DNA of 64,000 nt from Paracoccus aminovorans (GTDB lineage Bacteria; Pseudomonadota; Alphaproteobacteria; Rhodobacterales; Rhodobacteraceae), in NCBI RefSeq assembly GCF_900005615.1, contig NZ_LN832559.1, positions 712,837-776,836 of the forward strand, read 5' to 3'. The notes beneath the pieces were generated by a model that searched no databases, was not told the DNA's origin, and saw only the letters and a program-made list of their open reading frames with translations. A program made the translations under genes and the position numbers. Below are positions 26,657-34,880 of the stretch, piece after piece (position 1 is the stretch's first letter; each line of letters begins with the position of its first letter).

Positions 26657-27949
26657 TCAGGCTAGGGTGCCGTCCGTGCCCAGCCGGGTTTTGCCGCCCA
26701 GATAGGGATGCAGCGCCGGCGGCAGATCGACAGAACCGTCCGCCTGCTGGCCGTTTTCCAGCACTGCGATCAGCGTGCGGCCCACCGCCAGGCCCGAGCC
26801 GTTCAGCGTATGCACGAACTCGGGCTTGCCGCCGCCCTCGGGGCGATAGCGGGCGTTCATGCGCCGGGCCTGGAAATCGCCGCAATAGCTGACGCTGGAA
26901 ATCTCGCGATAGCGGTCCTGGCCGGGCAGCCAGACCTCCAGGTCATGGGTGATGCGGGCGCCGAAGCCCATGTCGCCGCCGCACAGCACGATGGTGCGAT
27001 AGGGCAGGCCCAGCCGCTCCAGCACCGCCTCGGCGCATTTCGTCATCCGGGCATGTTCGGCCACGCCCTGCTCGGCATCGGTGATCGAAACCATCTCGAC
27101 CTTCTCGAACTGGTGCTGGCGCAGCATGCCGGCGGTGTCGCGCCCGGCGCTGCCGGCTTCCGAGCGGAAGCACTGGCTATGCGCGACCATGCGGCGCGGC
27201 AGGCTGGCATGGTCGACCAGCGCGCCGTTCACGGTATTGGTCAGCGTCACCTCCGAGGTCGGGATCAGCCACCAGCCCTCGCGGGTCTGATAGCTGTCCT
27301 CGCCGAATTTCGGCAGCTGGCCGGTGCCCTCCATCATCTCGGACAGCACCAGCACCGGGGTCCAGGTCTCTTCCAGCCCATGTTCGCTGCTGTGCAGGTC
27401 CAGCATGAACTGCGCCAAGGCCCGCTGCACCCGGGCGACGCCGCCCTTCAGCACCACGAAGCGCGCGCCGGAGAGCTTGGCGGCGGTCTCGAAATCCATG
27501 CCGGGCTTGACGCCCCCGATCTCGAAATGCTCGCGCGGGGTAAAGTCGAAACCGCGCGGCGTGCCCCAGCGCCGGATCTCGACATTGTCTTCCTCGTCCT
27601 TGCCGGGCGGCACGCTGTCCAGCGGCAGGTTCGGGATCGTCAGCAGCAGCGCGCGCAACTGCCCGTCCAGCGCCGAGGCCTCGGCCTGCATGGCGGCGAT
27701 CTCGTCCTTCTTGGCGCCGACCAGGGCGCGCAGCCGCTCGAACTCGGCCTCGTCGCCGCGGCCCTTGGCGGCGCCTGCCTCCTTGCTGGCCTTGTTCTGC
27801 TCGGCCTGCGCGGTCTCGGCGGCCGCGATGCGGGCGCGACGCTCGGCATCCAGCGACAGGATCTGCGGCGACACCGGGGCCAGGTTGCGCAAGCCCAGGG
27901 CGGCGTCGAAAGCGGCGGGGTTTTCGCGGATGGCGCGGATGTCGTGCAT
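26657..27949 (-). CDS. serS: Seryl-tRNA synthetase
   Basis: A 430-residue class II aminoacyl-tRNA synthetase. Residues 1-110 form the tRNA-binding helical arm ([20 protein letters not shown], then a coiled coil through [18 protein letters not shown]); the catalytic core has motif 2 ([20 protein letters not shown]) and motif 3 ([18 protein letters not shown]). Start 27949 has AGAGGGA upstream; a longer frame starting at 27991 adds an unrelated leader. Essential housekeeping gene. Confidence 0.93.
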   Translation of the reverse strand: MHDIRAIRENPAAFDAALGLRNLAPVSPQILSLDAERRARIAAAETAQAEQNKASKEAGAAKGRGDEAEFERLRALVGAKKDEIAAMQAEASALDGQLRALLLTIPNLPLDSVPPGKDEEDNVEIRRWGTPRGFDFTPREHFEIGGVKPGMDFETAAKLSGARFVVLKGGVARVQRALAQFMLDLHSSEHGLEETWTPVLVLSEMMEGTGQLPKFGEDSYQTREGWWLIPTSEVTLTNTVNGALVDHASLPRRMVAHSQCFRSEAGSAGRDTAGMLRQHQFEKVEMVSITDAEQGVAEHARMTKCAEAVLERLGLPYRTIVLCGGDMGFGARITHDLEVWLPGQDRYREISSVSYCGDFQARRMNARYRPEGGGKPEFVHTLNGSGLAVGRTLIAVLENGQQADGSVDLPPALHPYLGGKTRLGTDGTLA

Positions 27950-28012
27950 GATCGTCCCTCTGACAGGCTTGTGCCGCAGGGGATAGCGCAAAGCGCCGCG
28001 CGGTGAAAGACT

Positions 28013-28372
28013 TCAGCGGGCCAGCGCCAGCATGTCCCGCAACACCGGAAAGAACTTCTCGGCGCCGGGATAGCCCTCGAAGCGCGTCACCTCGGCGCCC
28101 CCACTGAGCAGGATGAAGGTCGGCGTCAGCCAGGGCCGCCGGGCCAGCGCCAGCCCGTCGGGATAAGGGCCGTCGCGATCGACCACCATCAGCGGGGCGG
28201 CCTTGCCCTCGGGGTGCTCGGCATAGACCGGCGCGATCTCGCGGTCCCACTGCGCGCAATAGACGCAGCCCCTGCGCCGCACCATCAGCAGTCGCAAGGC
28301 CGGCGCGGCCAGGACCGCCCTTGCCGCGAAAACCGCCATCCCGGCCAGCATGATCCGTCGCGTCAGCATCAT
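28013..28372 (-). CDS. Exported thioredoxin-fold protein, SoxS-like
   Basis: A 119-residue protein with a twin-arginine-like or Sec leader ([20 protein letters not shown], cleaved near LAAPA) and a thioredoxin fold: the redox motif is CVYC in [17 protein letters not shown], with a conserved [11 protein letters not shown] strand containing the cis-Pro. It probably acts as a periplasmic thiol reductant, similar to SoxS/SoxW-type proteins of Paracoccus and relatives. It lies 63 bases upstream of serS on the same strand. The partner is unknown. Confidence 0.7.
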   Translation of the reverse strand: MMLTRRIMLAGMAVFAARAVLAAPALRLLMVRRRGCVYCAQWDREIAPVYAEHPEGKAAPLMVVDRDGPYPDGLALARRPWLTPTFILLSGGAEVTRFEGYPGAEKFFPVLRDMLALAR

Positions 28373-28418
28373 GGCGGCAAGCTAGGCGCCCTCTTTCGGC
28401 GGGACAAGCACGTTTACA

Positions 28419-28470
28419 GTTCTTCTGTGTGCAAATATCCACGGGGGGTGCGGGGGCGGTAGGCCCCCGC
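28419..28470 (+). repeat. Recurrent intergenic motif with hairpin, copy b
   Basis: TTCTTCTGTGTGCAAATATC then CACGGGGGG, followed by GCGGGGGC/GCCCCCGC (28450-28457 with 28463-28470). It lies between the divergent thioredoxin-like and meaB genes. Confidence 0.65.
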
Positions 28471-28497
28471 CAGCGACAGCCGGGGAGGGGCGAGAGC

Positions 28498-29487
28498 ATG
28501 GACGAGTTGACGGAACCGCTGGTGCAGGGAAACCGCCGCGCCTTGTCGCGCGCGATCACGCTGATCGAAAGCACCCGCCCCGAACACCGCGCCCGCGCCG
28601 TCCGGCTGCTCTCGGAACTGCCGCCGCGCCAGGCGCTGCGCATCGGGCTTTCGGGCACGCCGGGCGTCGGCAAGTCCACCTTTATCGAGGCTTTCGGCAA
28701 GATGCTGACCGCGCAGGGGCTCAAGGTCGCGGTGCTGGCGGTCGATCCCAGCTCGGCCCGCTCGGGCGGCTCGATCCTGGGCGACAAGACCCGGATGGAG
28801 ACGCTGAGCCGCGATCCGCTGGCCTTCATCCGCCCCTCGCCCTCGCGCGCCGAACTGGGCGGCGTCGCCCGCCGCACGCGCGAGACGGTGCGTCTGTGCG
28901 AAGCGGCCGGGTTCGACGTGGTGCTGATCGAGACGGTGGGCGTCGGCCAATCCGAGACCCTGGTCGCGGAAATGTCGGACCTCTTCATCCTGCTGCTGGC
29001 CCCGGCCGGCGGCGACGAGCTGCAGGGCGTCAAGCGCGGCATCATGGAGATCGCCGACATCATCCTGGTCAACAAGGCCGACGGCGAGCTGCGCGAGACG
29101 GCGATGCGCACCGTCGCCGATTACGCCGGCGCGCTGCGGCTGCTGCGCAAGCGCCCCTACGATCCCAAGGGCTTTCCCAAGGCACTGCCGGTCTCGGCCT
29201 ATTCCGGCGAGGGGCTGGACACGGCCTGGGCCGAGATGACCGAATTGGCCGACTGGCGCCGCGCCGAGGGGCATTTCGACGCCCGCCGGGCCGAACAGGC
29301 GCGGCACTGGTTCCTGTCGGAACTGCGCGCCGGCCTGCTGGCGCGGCTGGACCGCCCCGAGGTCCGCAGCCGGCTTCGCAAGATCGGCGATGCCGTGGCG
29401 CGGGGCGACAGCGACCCGGATCGGGCGGCGGCGCAGATGCTGGGCTGGCTGGCCGGGCCCGGTGATTCGCATGACCATCCCGCCTGA
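28498..29487 (+). CDS. meaB: Methylmalonyl-CoA mutase-associated GTPase MeaB (ArgK family)
   Basis: A 329-residue G3E-family GTPase that protects and reloads B12-dependent methylmalonyl-CoA mutase. P-loop GTPGVGKS near residue 60, [20 protein letters not shown] typical of Mea[10 protein letters not shown] and LVNKAD (NKxD) follow; a C-terminal helical dimerisation arm ends the protein. GGGGAGGGG precedes the ATG at 28498. The gene implies propionyl/methylmalonyl-CoA metabolism, e.g. the ethylmalonyl-CoA pathway found in many Rhodobacterales. It overlaps ogt by 17 bases. Confidence 0.88.
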   Translation: MDELTEPLVQGNRRALSRAITLIESTRPEHRARAVRLLSELPPRQALRIGLSGTPGVGKSTFIEAFGKMLTAQGLKVAVLAVDPSSARSGGSILGDKTRMETLSRDPLAFIRPSPSRAELGGVARRTRETVRLCEAAGFDVVLIETVGVGQSETLVAEMSDLFILLLAPAGGDELQGVKRGIMEIADIILVNKADGELRETAMRTVADYAGALRLLRKRPYDPKGFPKALPVSAYSGEGLDTAWAEMTELADWRRAEGHFDARRAEQARHWFLSELRAGLLARLDRPEVRSRLRKIGDAVARGDSDPDRAAAQMLGWLAGPGDSHDHPA

Positions 29488-30100
29488 CCCGGCCGCCGAA
29501 CTGGCCGCATTGCTGGGCCATGCCCCGGCGGAAGGCGCCGCACTGGCCTCCGCCTGGCTTGCCACGCCGCTGGGGCCGATGATCGCGGTCGCCGACCGCC
29601 GCCGGCTGCACCTGCTGGAGTTCGCCGACCGCAAGGCGCTGCCGGCCCAGATGCGCCGGCTGTCGCGACAGGGCGGCGGCCGCGTCGGCCTGGGCCGCAC
29701 CCCGGTCACCGACCGGGCCGAGGCGCAGCTGACCGCCTGGTTCGCCGGGACGCGCGCCGGTTTCGACCTGCCGCTGGAGCCGGGCGGCACCCCCTTCCAG
29801 CACCTGGTCTGGCAAGAGCTGCAGCGGATTCCGCCCGGCACCACCATCAGCTATGCCGAGCTGGCCCGGCGCATCGGCCGGCCCGCGGCGGTGCGGGCGG
29901 CGGCCTCGGCCAACGGCGCCAACCGGATCGCGTTGGTGATTCCCTGCCACCGCGTCCTGGGCACGAACGGGGGGCTGACCGGCTATGGCGGCGGGCTGTG
30001 GCGCAAGCAGGCGCTGATCCGTCACGAAAGCGACAGGTTCGGCGGGCAAACTGCGCCGGATCGGGCGGCGACCGGGGATTCCCGGCCCGAAAAGGCTTGA
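29471..30100 (+). CDS. ogt: Methylated-DNA-protein-cysteine methyltransferase
   Basis: A 209-residue suicide DNA repair protein removing O6-alkylguanine. The active-site motif IPCHRVLG holds the acceptor Cys; [20 protein letters not shown] is the helix-turn-helix. An N-terminal domain ([18 protein letters not shown]) is retained; no Ada regulatory domain is present. The start at 29471 lies inside the end of meaB (17-base overlap). The last 25 residues ([20 protein letters not shown]) are an unconserved tail; the rpmB promoter -35 overlaps its stop. Confidence 0.88.
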   Translation: MTIPPDPAAELAALLGHAPAEGAALASAWLATPLGPMIAVADRRRLHLLEFADRKALPAQMRRLSRQGGGRVGLGRTPVTDRAEAQLTAWFAGTRAGFDLPLEPGGTPFQHLVWQELQRIPPGTTISYAELARRIGRPAAVRAAASANGANRIALVIPCHRVLGTNGGLTGYGGGLWRKQALIRHESDRFGGQTAPDRAATGDSRPEKA

Positions 30101-30125
30101 CGCGCCGCCGCGCTGGCCTTATTTC
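30097..30125 (+). promoter_or_regulatory. Candidate sigma-70-type promoter of rpmB
   Basis: TTGACG (30097-30102), a 17-base spacer and TATTTC (30120-30125). The -35 overlaps the ogt stop codon and the start point would fall about 80 bases before the rpmB ATG, a typical leader for a ribosomal protein gene. Confidence 0.5.
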
Positions 30126-30213
30126 CCCGCAGACGGATTTCCGGGCGCCACGCGGCGCCCTTTCATATTGCGGGCGCCCGGCCCGCGCTGGATCGAATCG
30201 AAGGAAAAAGATC

Positions 30214-30492
30214 ATGTCGCGCGTTTGCGAACTGACCGGCAAGGGCCCGATGAGCGGCAACAACGTCTCCCACGCCAACAACAAGACTCGTCGTCGCTTC
30301 CTGCCGAACCTGAACGACGTCTCGCTGCTGTCGGAGAAACTGGGCCGCAGCTACCAGCTGCGCATCTCGGCCGCGGCGCTGCGCTCGGTCGATCACCGCG
30401 GCGGCCTGGACGCCTTCCTGGCGAAAGCCAAGGACGCGGAACTGTCGGACCGCGCCCTGAAGATCAAGCGCGAGCTGGCGAAAGAAGCCTGA
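30214..30492 (+). CDS. rpmB: 50S ribosomal protein L28
   Basis: A 92-residue basic ribosomal protein. [20 protein letters not shown], then [16 protein letters not shown], is the L28 start; no zinc-type CxxC motif is seen, so it is a zinc-independent form. AAGGAAAAAG precedes the ATG. It is expressed as a single gene with its own likely promoter and terminator, as usual in alphaproteobacteria. Confidence 0.95.
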   Translation: MSRVCELTGKGPMSGNNVSHANNKTRRRFLPNLNDVSLLSEKLGRSYQLRISAAALRSVDHRGGLDAFLAKAKDAELSDRALKIKRELAKEA

Positions 30493-30545
30493 GCCGTTCT
30501 CCTCGCCGGGCCTGTCGATTCGAGGCCCGCGCGCGGATGCGATGC

Positions 30546-30569
30546 GCCCCGCCCTTCGGCGGGGCTTTT
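30546..30569 (+). terminator. Rho-independent terminator of rpmB
   Basis: Stem GCCCCGCC/GGCGGGGC with a CTTC loop followed by TTTT, 54 bases after the rpmB stop. Confidence 0.85.
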
Positions 30570-30635
30570 GCATGTCCGGGGCAGGGAAACCCGGCGCCGG
30601 CCTGTGCCGCCGGCGCGGAAACGGCCGGGCGGGGC

Positions 30636-30794
30636 GGGCTGCAAAAGCCCGCGTGATACGATGGGTATGGCCGGAAACCGGGAAATCCGTCTTGAATTGG
30701 CAGGAAACGCCCGGTTTTCAGGCCAATCCTTACCAGATACAGAACGATTTTCGCGATGGGGCCTGCTCAAAATCCGTTTTGAGCAACCTGTTAG
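30636..30794. repeat. ~160-bp element, diverged copy C (minus orientation)
   Basis: Read on the minus strand it starts CTAACAGGTTGCTCAAAACG and contains GCGAAAATCGTTCTG, TATCTGGTAAGGATTGG and CCGGTTTCCGGCC, which align with copies A and B through most of their length at roughly 60-70 percent by eye. Its first bases again contain the stop codon (TAA) of the adjoining gene, the minus-strand esterase. The other end is poorly conserved and lies after the rpmB terminator. The near end forms a hairpin GCTCAAAA/TTTTGAGC that could terminate that transcript. Confidence 0.6.
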
Positions 30795-31447
30795 CGCCGG
30801 GCCTCGGTCCGGGCGATCAGTTCCTCGACCTTGGGCCCCAGCGCCTCGACGATCAGGCCGACGCCCTTGGCCGAGGCATGCAGCTGATCCTCTTGCAGCA
30901 GCGACAGGTATTGCTCGTCCGGGCCGTCGTAGAGCGGCTGGTAGAGGTTCTCAAGCACCAGCGCATCGTGGCGGGCACCCAGCCGCGGCCAGATCCCGGC
31001 CCATTCCTCGCGCAACGGCGCATCCTTCTGGGGCAGGGCGATGCCGACCAGCAGCAGCGGCCGGCCGTTCTGGCCCGCCTGGGACAGGATGGAATCCAGG
31101 TTGTCCTCGACCATCGCTGGCCCGAAGCCCATGAGCAGGTCGTTCCCGCCCAGTTCGACGATCACCGCATCGGGCCTGTGCCGCGCCAGGGAATAGCCGA
31201 TCCGCACCCGTCCGCCGGCGGTGGTATCGCCGGAAAGCCCGCCGTTGAGCACGATCACGTCATGGCCGCGCGCCCTCAGCCAGGCTTGCAGCTGCGGCAC
31301 CAGCCCCTGGCCACGCTTTAGCCCGTAACCCTCGGTCAGGCTGTCGCCGAAGGCGAGGATGCGCAGCGGCGCGGCGGCCAGGGGCCCCGCCGCCAGCGCC
31401 AGCATCAGGGACAGCATCAGGGACAGCAGAAGAGCTTTCAATCTCAT
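30791..31447 (-). CDS. tesA: GDSL-type arylesterase / lysophospholipase (TesA-like)
   Basis: A 218-residue periplasmic SGNH hydrolase. Signal peptide MRLKALLLSLMLSLMLALAA (cleaved near PLAAAP), then block I FGDSLTEG with nucleophile Ser36, block III GGNDLLMG and block V DQLHASAKG with the catalytic Asp/His. It would hydrolyse acyl esters or thioesters. Overlap of four bases with copA (ATGA) puts it as the second gene of that unit. The TAA stop is part of the diverged repeat element. Confidence 0.85.
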   Translation of the reverse strand: MRLKALLLSLMLSLMLALAAGPLAAAPLRILAFGDSLTEGYGLKRGQGLVPQLQAWLRARGHDVIVLNGGLSGDTTAGGRVRIGYSLARHRPDAVIVELGGNDLLMGFGPAMVEDNLDSILSQAGQNGRPLLLVGIALPQKDAPLREEWAGIWPRLGARHDALVLENLYQPLYDGPDEQYLSLLQEDQLHASAKGVGLIVEALGPKVEELIARTEARR

Positions 31448-33867
31448 CCGGCACGCCTCAATCGCAACGCGTTACTGACAACGAAGACCGAGGACAGCGC
31501 CATCGCCCCGGCCCCCAGCATGGGTGACATCTGCGGCCCGCCGAAGGGCACCAGCGCCCCCATGGCCACGGGAATCAGGGCGACATTATAGCCGAAGGCC
31601 CAGAACAGGTTCTGCCGGATATTGCGCATGACGCTGCGTGACAGGCGGATCGCGCGGGCGACGCCCAGCGGATCGCCGCCGACCAGCACCACCTCGGCCG
31701 ATTCGATGGCGACATCGGTGCCGGTGCCGATGGCGATGCCGGTCTCGGCGGCCGCCAGCGCCGGGGCGTCGTTGATGCCGTCGCCGACGAAGACCGTGCC
31801 CGCGCCCATGTCGCGGATCGCCTTCAGCTTGCCCTCGGGCAGGACGCCCGCCGTCACCGCGTCGATGCCCAGCCGCCGGCCCACCGCCTGCGCCGTGGCC
31901 GGCACGTCGCCCGAGATCATCGCCGTGCGCAGCCCCAGCTCATGCAGCTCGGTCACGGTCTGGGCCGCCTCGGGCCGCACCGGATCGGCCAGCGCCATGG
32001 CGGCGACATGGCGGCCGTCCACCGCCAGATGCACCGGCGTCGCGCCGTCCATGGCCCAGCCCTCGGCCCGGTCCAGCAGCGCGGGGGCGGCGGGAATGCC
32101 GGCCTCGGCCAGGGCGGCGGCATTGCCGATCAGCAGCGCGTGGCCCTCGACCTTGGCCGACAGGCCGCGGCCGGCGCTGGCGGCGACGGCGCTGGCCGGC
32201 GCCAGGGTCAGCCCTTCGCGCCGGGCGGCGGCCAGGATCGCGGTCGCCAGCGGATGTTCCGAGCGCGCCTCGGCGCTGGCGGCCAGGTGCAGGGCCTCGG
32301 CCGAGGTGATGCCCTCGGTTTCCAGCTGGGTCAGCGCGGGGGCGCCCTGGGTCAGGGTGCCGGTCTTGTCGAAGGCGACGATGCGGGCCTCGGCCAGCCG
32401 TTGCAGCGCATCGCCGCGCCGGAACAGCACGCCCAGTTCCGCCCCGCGCCCGGTGCCGACCATGATCGAGACCGGCACGGCAAGCCCCATGGCGCAGGGG
32501 CAGGCGATGATCAGGACCGAGATCGCGGCGACCAGCGCCGGCCCCAGCGTGCCGGCGAAGACCATCCACAGCACGAATGTCAGCGCCGACAGCGCCATGA
32601 CCGCCGGCACGAAGACTGCCGTGACCCGGTCCACCAGCGCCTGCACCGGGAGCTTGGCCGCCTGCGCGTCCTCGACCATGCGGATGATGCGCGCGAGCAC
32701 CGTGTCGGCGCCGGTCGCGGTGACGCGGAAGCTCAGCGCCGCGCCCGTGTTGACCGTGCCGCCGGTCACCGTGTCGCCCGGCGTCTTCAGCACCGGCACC
32801 GGCTCGCCCGTCAGCATGGATTCGTCGACATGGCCGCTGCCCTCGGTCAGCACACCGTCCACGGCCACCCTTTCGCCGGGGCGCAGGTGGACGATGTCGC
32901 CGGGGCGCAGTTCGGCCACCGGCAGGGTGCGGGTCTGGCCGTCGCGTTCGACCATGGCCTCGTCTGGGGTCAGTTCGATCAGCCGGCGGATGGCGTCGCC
33001 GGCCTGGCCCTTGGCGCGGGCCTCCAGCCAGCGGCCCAGCAGGATCAGGGTGACGATGACCGCGGCGGCCTCGAAATAGACATGGCGCGAATCCGGCGGC
33101 AGCAGGCCAGGGGCGAAGGTCGCGACGGTCGAATAGAGCCAGGCCGCCGAGGCGCCGAGCGCGACCAGGCTGTTCATCTCGGGCGCGCGGCGGGCGAGCG
33201 CCGGGAAGCCGATGCGGAAGAACATCCGCCCCGGCCCGGCCAGGACCGCCGTGGTCAGCAGGAACTCTAGGATCCACAGCGTTTGCTGGCCCAGGGCCAT
33301 ATGCAGCCAGTGGTGGAAGGCCGGGAGGGCATGGCCCCCCATCTCGGCCACGAAGACCGGCAGGGTCAGCACCAGCGCGACCAGGAAATGGCGTTTCAGC
33401 ATCGCGGCGTCGCCGCCATGGTCGTGCATGTGATGGCCGGCCTCGGCCTGCACCTCGGTTGGGTAGCCCTTGGCGGTCACGGCCTCGGCCAGCGCCTGCG
33501 GCGTCACGGCGGGGGAATGCAGCACCGTGGCGCTGCCGGTCGCCAGGTTCACCTGCGCCGAGCTTACGCCCGGCAGGGCCGCGAGCGCCTTCTCGACCCG
33601 GCCCGAGCATGAGGCGCAGGTCATGCCCGCGACGTTCAGCCGGGTCTGAAGCGGTTCGGCCGGATAGCCGGCCTTTGCCAGCGCCGCGACGGCACCGGGC
33701 AGGGCCTCGGGCGTGTCGATACGGAAATGCGCCCGGCCGGTGGCGAGGTTCACCTGCGGGTCGGAAAGGCCGGGCACGGCGCGCAGCGCCTTTTCGACGC
33801 GCCCCACACAAGAGGCGCAGCTCATGCCGGTGACGGTCAGCTCGGCATCGTTTCGGTGTTTGGTCAT
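31444..33867 (-). CDS. copA: Copper-exporting P1B-type ATPase
   Basis: An 807-residue inner-membrane Cu(+) pump. Two N-terminal heavy-metal domains carry GMSCASC (C17, C20) and GMTCASC (C84, C87); a His-rich patch (GHHMHDHGG) follows. Eight membrane segments include the CPC motif (IIACPCAMGLAVP, about residue 455); phosphorylation site DKTGTLTQG near 500, HP motif SEHPLA and hinge GDGINDAPALA complete the enzyme. A Cys/His-rich small ORF lies directly upstream on the same strand and tesA overlaps downstream. Export to the periplasm for detoxification or cuproenzyme supply; which of the two is not decidable. Confidence 0.92.
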   Translation of the reverse strand: MTKHRNDAELTVTGMSCASCVGRVEKALRAVPGLSDPQVNLATGRAHFRIDTPEALPGAVAALAKAGYPAEPLQTRLNVAGMTCASCSGRVEKALAALPGVSSAQVNLATGSATVLHSPAVTPQALAEAVTAKGYPTEVQAEAGHHMHDHGGDAAMLKRHFLVALVLTLPVFVAEMGGHALPAFHHWLHMALGQQTLWILEFLLTTAVLAGPGRMFFRIGFPALARRAPEMNSLVALGASAAWLYSTVATFAPGLLPPDSRHVYFEAAAVIVTLILLGRWLEARAKGQAGDAIRRLIELTPDEAMVERDGQTRTLPVAELRPGDIVHLRPGERVAVDGVLTEGSGHVDESMLTGEPVPVLKTPGDTVTGGTVNTGAALSFRVTATGADTVLARIIRMVEDAQAAKLPVQALVDRVTAVFVPAVMALSALTFVLWMVFAGTLGPALVAAISVLIIACPCAMGLAVPVSIMVGTGRGAELGVLFRRGDALQRLAEARIVAFDKTGTLTQGAPALTQLETEGITSAEALHLAASAEARSEHPLATAILAAARREGLTLAPASAVAASAGRGLSAKVEGHALLIGNAAALAEAGIPAAPALLDRAEGWAMDGATPVHLAVDGRHVAAMALADPVRPEAAQTVTELHELGLRTAMISGDVPATAQAVGRRLGIDAVTAGVLPEGKLKAIRDMGAGTVFVGDGINDAPALAAAETGIAIGTGTDVAIESAEVVLVGGDPLGVARAIRLSRSVMRNIRQNLFWAFGYNVALIPVAMGALVPFGGPQMSPMLGAGAMALSSVFVVSNALRLRRAG

Positions 33868-33904
33868 GGGTCCTGTCCTGTCGGAATGGCGGGAAATTCG
33901 CGAT

Positions 33905-34159
33905 TCAGACAGGCAGGGGCGGGGCCTGCGGGCGTTGCGGCGGGTCGTGCAGCACCCGCATCAGCGGCGGCGGTCCGTCGGGCGCGGGGCGCCAGCGCAG
34001 CGGATGGCCATTGCCGGCCAGCACCGGGCGGGCCAGCCGCCTGCGTGCGCCAAGGTGACAGCGGCAATGCCGGTCGCCCCGTCCCCGGCACAGATGCGGC
34101 GGCCGCACCGCCGCGCGGCGGAGCGGATGGCAGCAGGGCGTGGCGGTCGCACTTGGCAT
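33905..34159 (-). CDS. Cys/His-rich small ORF with Pro-rich tail, upstream of copA
   Basis: An 84-residue frame ending 37 bases before copA on the same strand. GGAAAGGA lies about 9 bases before the ATG. The first half clusters Cys and His (PCCHPL, PHLCRGRGDRHCRCHLG); the second half ends with PPP and two further PP doublets (DGPPPLMRVLHDPPQRPQAP). This layout recalls copper-sensing leader ORFs such as CutF of Rhodobacter capsulatus or CopL of Xanthomonas, but I cannot show homology, and it lacks a hydrophobic signal. An overlapping longer frame (33864-34220) is less convincing. Moderate confidence that it is a gene at all. Confidence 0.45.
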   Translation of the reverse strand: MPSATATPCCHPLRRAAVRPPHLCRGRGDRHCRCHLGARRRLARPVLAGNGHPLRWRPAPDGPPPLMRVLHDPPQRPQAPPLPV

Positions 34160-34295
34160 GACGAGGGGTCCTTTCCCGATGCAAGCTAGGCACGATCCGC
34201 CTGCGATTCAACCGTTTCACGGCGCTTTGAGTTGATCCCGCGCGCGTGAGCGGTTACGCGGATGATCAAGGATTTCAAGGATTCAGGACGCACAG

Positions 34296-34880
34296 ATGAA
34301 CCGCAGACAGATGCTGATGGCCACCTTGCCGCTCTTGGCCGCGCCCACGCTGCTTTTCGCGCAGGACAGGACGCTGCCCGCCGCGCCCGCTGCCAAGGCC
34401 GAGCCGAAGCGCGACCCCTATGCCCCGACCGAAGTGGCGATCCGCAACGATTTCGAGGTCGGCAGCATCGTCGTGGTATCGAAGGACTTCTTCCTCTACC
34501 ATGTCGTCGCGCCGGGCCGGGCGGTTCGCTATGGCGTCGCGGTCGGCAAGGACGAGCTGGTCTGGAAGGGCCGCGCCACCGTCGGCCGCAAGACCGAATG
34601 GCCGAGCTGGCGCCCGACGCCGGCGATGATCAAGCGCAAGCCGGCGCAATACGGCAAATGGGCCGACGGCATGCCGGGGGGGCCGACCAACCCGCTGGGG
34701 GCCCGCGCGCTTTACATGTACGACGCCAAGGGCAACGACACCTCGATCCGCATCCACGGCACGACCGAGCCGAATTCGATCGGCCGCGCCGTCTCGAACG
34801 GCTGCATCCGCATGCGCAACGAGGCCGTGATGGACCTTTACGAGCAGGTTCCGGTCGGCACCCCGGTCTATGTCTACTGA
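34296..34880 (+). CDS. L,D-transpeptidase (YkuD domain), exported
   Basis: A 194-residue periplasmic enzyme that forms 3-3 peptidoglycan crosslinks or attaches proteins to peptidoglycan. An RR-containing leader (NRRQMLMATLPLLAAPTLLF) ends near FAQ. The catalytic signature HGTTEPNSIGRAVSNGCIRM holds His154 and Cys170. TDWPSW-like segment TEWPSWRPTPAMIKR and GGPTNPLGARALYM are family-typical. The next gene starts immediately after the stop. Confidence 0.9.
   Translation: MNRRQMLMATLPLLAAPTLLFAQDRTLPAAPAAKAEPKRDPYAPTEVAIRNDFEVGSIVVVSKDFFLYHVVAPGRAVRYGVAVGKDELVWKGRATVGRKTEWPSWRPTPAMIKRKPAQYGKWADGMPGGPTNPLGARALYMYDAKGNDTSIRIHGTTEPNSIGRAVSNGCIRMRNEAVMDLYEQVPVGTPVYVY

Noticed and set aside
33864..34220. 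A 118-codon frame overlapping the copA start
   Set aside because: It competes with the better-signalled Cys/His-rich frame, and its sequence is Ala/Pro/Arg-rich without motifs.
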